Shown: positions 13,611 through 16,358 of the stretch, one piece after another
How positions within the stretch are numbered: position 1 is the stretch's first letter
Layout: every line of letters begins with the position of its first letter
From: Saprospiraceae bacterium
GTDB taxonomy: Bacteria > Bacteroidota > Bacteroidia > Chitinophagales > Saprospiraceae
Reading direction: 5' to 3'
Length of the DNA: 16,358 nucleotides
NCBI GenBank assembly: GCA_014379665.1
Contig: JACMLK010000205.1
Span: 1-16,358 of the forward strand
Program-made: the position numbers and the translations under genes
The notes under the pieces: model-generated
Database searches by the model: none
What the model saw: only the letters and a program-made list of their open reading frames with translations
What the model was told of the DNA's origin: nothing

Positions 13611-13641
13611 CAAAGGTAACCATTGAAAATATATCCTGCAA
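13611..13641 (-). promoter_or_regulatory. Bacteroidota sigma-A-type promoter for the CBS gene
   Basis: Read on the minus strand, TTG (13641-13639), 20 nt, then TACCTTTG (13618-13611) match TTG-N20-TAnnTTTG exactly. The leader to the ATG at 13578 would be about 27 nt. Confidence 0.8.
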
Positions 13642-13714
13642 ACTGAAGTATCAAATTTAACTGAGGCGGTTAATTTAAAATCATTACACCGGGAAGACAT
13701 TTATCAGATTTTGT

Positions 13715-14275
13715 CTATTCCTCGGGGATCCTTTCTTTTGTATTCTCTTTACTTTTTATGCTGTCCATTGCTTCTGCCGTTTTATCCCAAAAGCCTTTAA
13801 ACACCGGTTTTAGAGAATTGTATACCGCTTTACCTTTTTCAGGTAGTGGTTCAAGCAAAACATAGGTAATAGAGGCTTCTTTGGTTTTCTGGTTCAGTAG
13901 CTGAAGGCTGTTGACAAGCCATATTGCCAGACTTAAGAGATAGGCAAAAAAAAGTGCTTGTAATGCCCCTCCTGCCAATTTATTCAACACATTGATATTG
14001 ACTGCTTCCAGCATATCTTCGAGTTTTTTGCCTAAAAACCTTATCAATGCCATCACACCAATAAATGTGATCACTACTCCAACTAAAAAAGTCAATGCCG
14101 GGCTTGTTTTGATCAGACTCTGGAGGATATTTATCACAATCGGTGACAATTTCAGCGCTGCAAGTATACCAACGATGAGAGATAAAGTGTCGAAAATTGT
14201 TTTGATAAGTCCCCTTGAATATCCAAGATAAAATCCCAGGACTACAACGATAGCAACGATAACATCAAGAAGCAT
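13715..14275 (-). CDS. CvpA family membrane protein
   Basis: The 186-aa product opens with 'LLDVIVAIVVVLGFYLGYSRGLIKTIFD', in two overlapping pieces the hallmark start of CvpA proteins (an acidic residue in the first helix, then GY.RG). Four membrane helices are visible at about 3-20, 27-52, 60-83 and 103-124. They are followed by a polar tail rich in Lys and Glu that is probably cytoplasmic. In enterobacteria CvpA is named for colicin V production and has been linked to purine metabolism and envelope stress; the molecular role is unsettled. The 136-bp gap to the CBS gene contains a separate promoter, so the two need not form one operon. No promoter of the TTG/TAnnTTTG type is clear upstream. 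Confidence 0.9.
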   Translation of the reverse strand: MLLDVIVAIVVVLGFYLGYSRGLIKTIFDTLSLIVGILAALKLSPIVINILQSLIKTSPALTFLVGVVITFIGVMALIRFLGKKLEDMLEAVNINVLNKLAGGALQALFFAYLLSLAIWLVNSLQLLNQKTKEASITYVLLEPLPEKGKAVYNSLKPVFKGFWDKTAEAMDSIKSKENTKERIPEE

Positions 14276-14565
14276 AAGAAGAATTTTATTACAATGATAT
14301 GAATTATATCTCTATATTTATACTTAAAATAGACCGGTAGTATCAAAAAGCCGGATGAAGGTATGGCGTTGTTATATAAAATTATATATTTTTTATTTTT
14401 CAACAGGACTTGTGTGTGGGTATTCCAAGATAGTTTTTGTAATGCTCAACCTATTATTATTCGTTGGTTTTACAAATTTCAGGTCAGATGAATAATAAAA
14501 CGAAATTGTTATCCGGCACTTTCGCAAAAAAAACCTTATCATTACTCCTCAAATCATGAAGCGCG
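14276..14565. other. Divergent gene-free region between cvpA-like and acylase genes
   Basis: It contains an AT-only inverted repeat at 14373-14388 (TATATAA, AA, TTATATA) followed by a T-rich run. It also contains a weak promoter candidate for the acylase, TTG (14410-14412), 18 nt, TAGTTTTTG (14431-14439), with one extra base in the -7 box. No further gene is visible. Confidence 0.5.
14410..14439 (+). promoter_or_regulatory. Weak promoter candidate for the acylase gene
   Basis: TTG and TAGTTTTTG are 18 nt apart. The second box has three rather than two bases between TA and TTTG, and the leader would be about 120 nt, so support is modest. Confidence 0.3.
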
Positions 14566-16358
14566 ATGTGGCAAAAAATAGTCTTCTTACTAACCTGTCT
14601 GTTCACAGTGGTACTCATTCTGATACTCAATGGTAATTTATCCATACCCAAAAACCCTTTACCGCCTCTGGGAAAATTTCTGAATCCATTTGGCGGTGCG
14701 TGGTCTTCCGATAACAGAGATGAAAAAGGAATAGTAACCCTCGAATGCAAAGGATTAAAAGACAAAGTGGAAATCATATATGATGATCGCCGCGTACCAC
14801 ATATTTTTGCCAAAAATCTTGACGATGTTCTTTTTGCTCAGGGATATGTTGAAGCTCAAAACCGTCTTTTTCAAATGGAATTCTTAGCTAAAGCTGCTGC
14901 TGGGGAATTATCATCCATATTCGGAGCCAGAACATTAGAAATAGATCTGGAAAAACGACGTCGTGGAATGAAGTATGCTGCAGAAAATGCAGTAAAAGGA
15001 TGGGAAAAACAAGACGGTTATGACAAGCTACTGAGATATATTGACGGAGTCAATGCTTACATTACTTCATTGTCACCGGATGATTATCCTTTAGAGTTTA
15101 AGCTTTTCAACATTAAACCCAGCATGTGGACACCGTTGAAAACAGCCCTCATTTTCAAACAAATGTCACTGACACTGGCAGGACATAATGATGACGTTGA
15201 AAACACCAATCTGATCCATCTTTTGGGGGAAGAAGATTTCTCACTTCTTTATCCGGAGCACCAAAATTTAGAAAATCCTGTCATTCCAACTGATAAACCA
15301 TATGCATTTGATACAATTTACGGTAAAGTGCAAAACGAAAAAGCATTTCTGACAAAACCTGTACTGAAAAAATACTACGAAAACCGAAACAAGGGCATTG
15401 GCAGCAATAGTTGGGCAGTAAGTGGTACCAAAACAAGTACAGGAAAACCAATTTTATGCAACGATCCTCATTTGAGTCTTGGCCTTCCATCAATTTGGTT
15501 TGAAGAGCACCTGCATACTCCTGAATTTAATGCTTATGGTGTGTCATTTCCGGGATTTCCGGGTATCATGATTGGTTTTAATGAGTTTATTGCCTGGGGG
15601 GAGACCAATGTCGGTCAGGATGTGGAGGACTTTTTTGAAATTAACTGGGTCGATAAAGAAAGAACCAGATACTTATTGGACGGACAGGAAAAAGAAGCGG
15701 AATTCAGGATAGAGGCCATTGAAGTAAAAGGAGGAAAGACGGTTTATGACACCGTTAAATACACCTATTGGGGACCTGTTTACCACACTTCAGATGATGG
15801 AAAACATGATCTGGCTATGCGATGGATCGTTCACGATGAGCCCGACATGGATGAATTTAATACTTTTATTTACGCCCTGTCCTGCAAAAATTATGAAGAT
15901 TATCTAAGTGCCACAAGCCGATATATTACACCTGCTCAGAATTTTAATTTTGCCTCAGTTTCAGGTGATGTGGCTGTTAGGGTCAATGGCAGATTCCCTG
16001 CCAAATTTGGTCAGGATGGCCGTTTTGTAGAATATGGAGATGACAGTAAAAATGGTTGGCAGGATTATATTCCGCGTGGTCAGAACCCACAAATATTAAA
16101 TCCTGAAAGAGGATTTATTGCGTCAGCCAATCAAGTGAGTGCTGATCATTCCTATCCATATTATTTCACGGGAAAATTTGAAAGATACAGAAATCGCAGT
16201 GTTAATGACAAACTTACCAAAATGTCTGGTATTACAACAGATGATATGAAAAAAATGCAACAGGATGTATATTCTTATAAGGCCGCTGATTTTATTGGTG
16301 TATTAAAAAATATGGTAGATAGGGAAAGGGTTGCAGCAAAAGACAAAGTCGGATACGA
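14566..16358 (+). CDS. Penicillin/AHL acylase family Ntn hydrolase (3' end outside window)
   Basis: At least 597 residues are encoded. The frame has a stop just upstream (TGA 14557-14559), so ATG 14566 is the first possible start. A signal or anchor helix at about 3-22 is followed by the alpha-chain part: 'EIIYDDRRVPHIFAKNLDD' and 'AQGYVEAQNRLFQMEF', both typical of the penicillin acylase family. The autocleavage site is GSNSWAVSG. Ser280 should become the N-terminal nucleophile of the beta chain. Further family signatures are 'CNDPHLSLGLPSIWFE', 'GFPGIMIGFNEFIAWGETN' and 'TPAQNFNFAS'. These periplasmic enzymes cut amide bonds in beta-lactams, acyl-homoserine lactones or other N-acyl compounds. 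The substrate cannot be told from sequence. Confidence 0.93.
   Translation, partial: MWQKIVFLLTCLFTVVLILILNGNLSIPKNPLPPLGKFLNPFGGAWSSDNRDEKGIVTLECKGLKDKVEIIYDDRRVPHIFAKNLDDVLFAQGYVEAQNRLFQMEFLAKAAAGELSSIFGARTLEIDLEKRRRGMKYAAENAVKGWEKQDGYDKLLRYIDGVNAYITSLSPDDYPLEFKLFNIKPSMWTPLKTALIFKQMSLTLAGHNDDVENTNLIHLLGEEDFSLLYPEHQNLENPVIPTDKPYAFDTIYGKVQNEKAFLTKPVLKKYYENRNKGIGSNSWAVSGTKTSTGKPILCNDPHLSLGLPSIWFEEHLHTPEFNAYGVSFPGFPGIMIGFNEFIAWGETNVGQDVEDFFEINWVDKERTRYLLDGQEKEAEFRIEAIEVKGGKTVYDTVKYTYWGPVYHTSDDGKHDLAMRWIVHDEPDMDEFNTFIYALSCKNYEDYLSATSRYITPAQNFNFASVSGDVAVRVNGRFPAKFGQDGRFVEYGDDSKNGWQDYIPRGQNPQILNPERGFIASANQVSADHSYPYYFTGKFERYRNRSVNDKLTKMSGITTDDMKKMQQDVYSYKAADFIGVLKNMVDRERVAAKDKVGY

Noticed and set aside
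14373..14388. AT-only inverted repeat followed by T-run considered as a terminator
   Set aside because: It lies between two divergent gene starts, so there is no transcript to end there, and the stem has no G-C pair.
14484..14813. 109-residue minus-strand frame near the acylase start
   Set aside because: It is antisense to the acylase N-terminus, which carries recognisable family motifs.
15281..15493. 70-residue minus-strand frame
   Set aside because: It is antisense to the acylase cleavage site region and has no independent support.

Overview
The window comes from an AT-rich member of the Bacteroidota, most likely of the Saprospiria type, though that rank is inferred. The evidence is a type IX secretion (T9SS) C-terminal sorting domain, an LspA of the Bacteroidota type, a Bacteroidota-type fibre protein with a 'KLDVNGNI' motif, promoters of the TTG-N20-TAnnTTTG form, many lipoprotein signal peptides, and an almost complete lack of Shine-Dalgarno sequences. 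I see no rRNA, tRNA, CRISPR array, insertion sequence or phage gene.

Layout. 1-1291 (-): a lipoprotein of unknown function, cut by the window edge. 1292-1738: a gene-free stretch with two palindromes. 1739-2419 (+): lspA, signal peptidase II. 2422-2530: a 15-unit GTTSAAA tandem array between two convergent genes. 2538-5527 (-): a two-gene secreted-protein operon, with a T9SS-sorted protein followed by an 807-aa fibre-like protein carrying three 51-aa repeats, behind a near-perfect promoter. 5936-8542 (+): a lipoprotein with a C-terminal CHAT (caspase-like) protease domain. 8543-11841 (-): a tightly packed five-gene operon of an ECF-type sigma factor, a membrane anti-sigma-like protein, and three small lipoproteins, one with a metzincin-like zinc-protease motif. 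11842-12219: a gene-free stretch with hexamer and heptamer arrays. 12220-13578 (-): cystathionine beta-synthase with its own promoter. 13715-14275 (-): a CvpA-family membrane protein. 14566-16358 (+): a penicillin/AHL-acylase-family Ntn hydrolase, cut by the window edge.

The most interesting part is 5936-11841. The CHAT lipoprotein and the sigma operon converge and abut exactly: their stop codons together form TGATCA. Both upstream regions carry the 10-mer AAAGTGACCC. The anti-sigma-like protein is predicted to have its regulatory N-terminus in the cytoplasm and a helical C-terminus in the periplasm, the compartment where the CHAT lipoprotein and the metzincin-like lipoprotein should be exported. 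This suggests, as inference only, an envelope signalling module in which proteolysis controls an alternative sigma factor. The rest of the window is mostly housekeeping (lspA, CBS, cvpA) or typical secreted proteins of the phylum.
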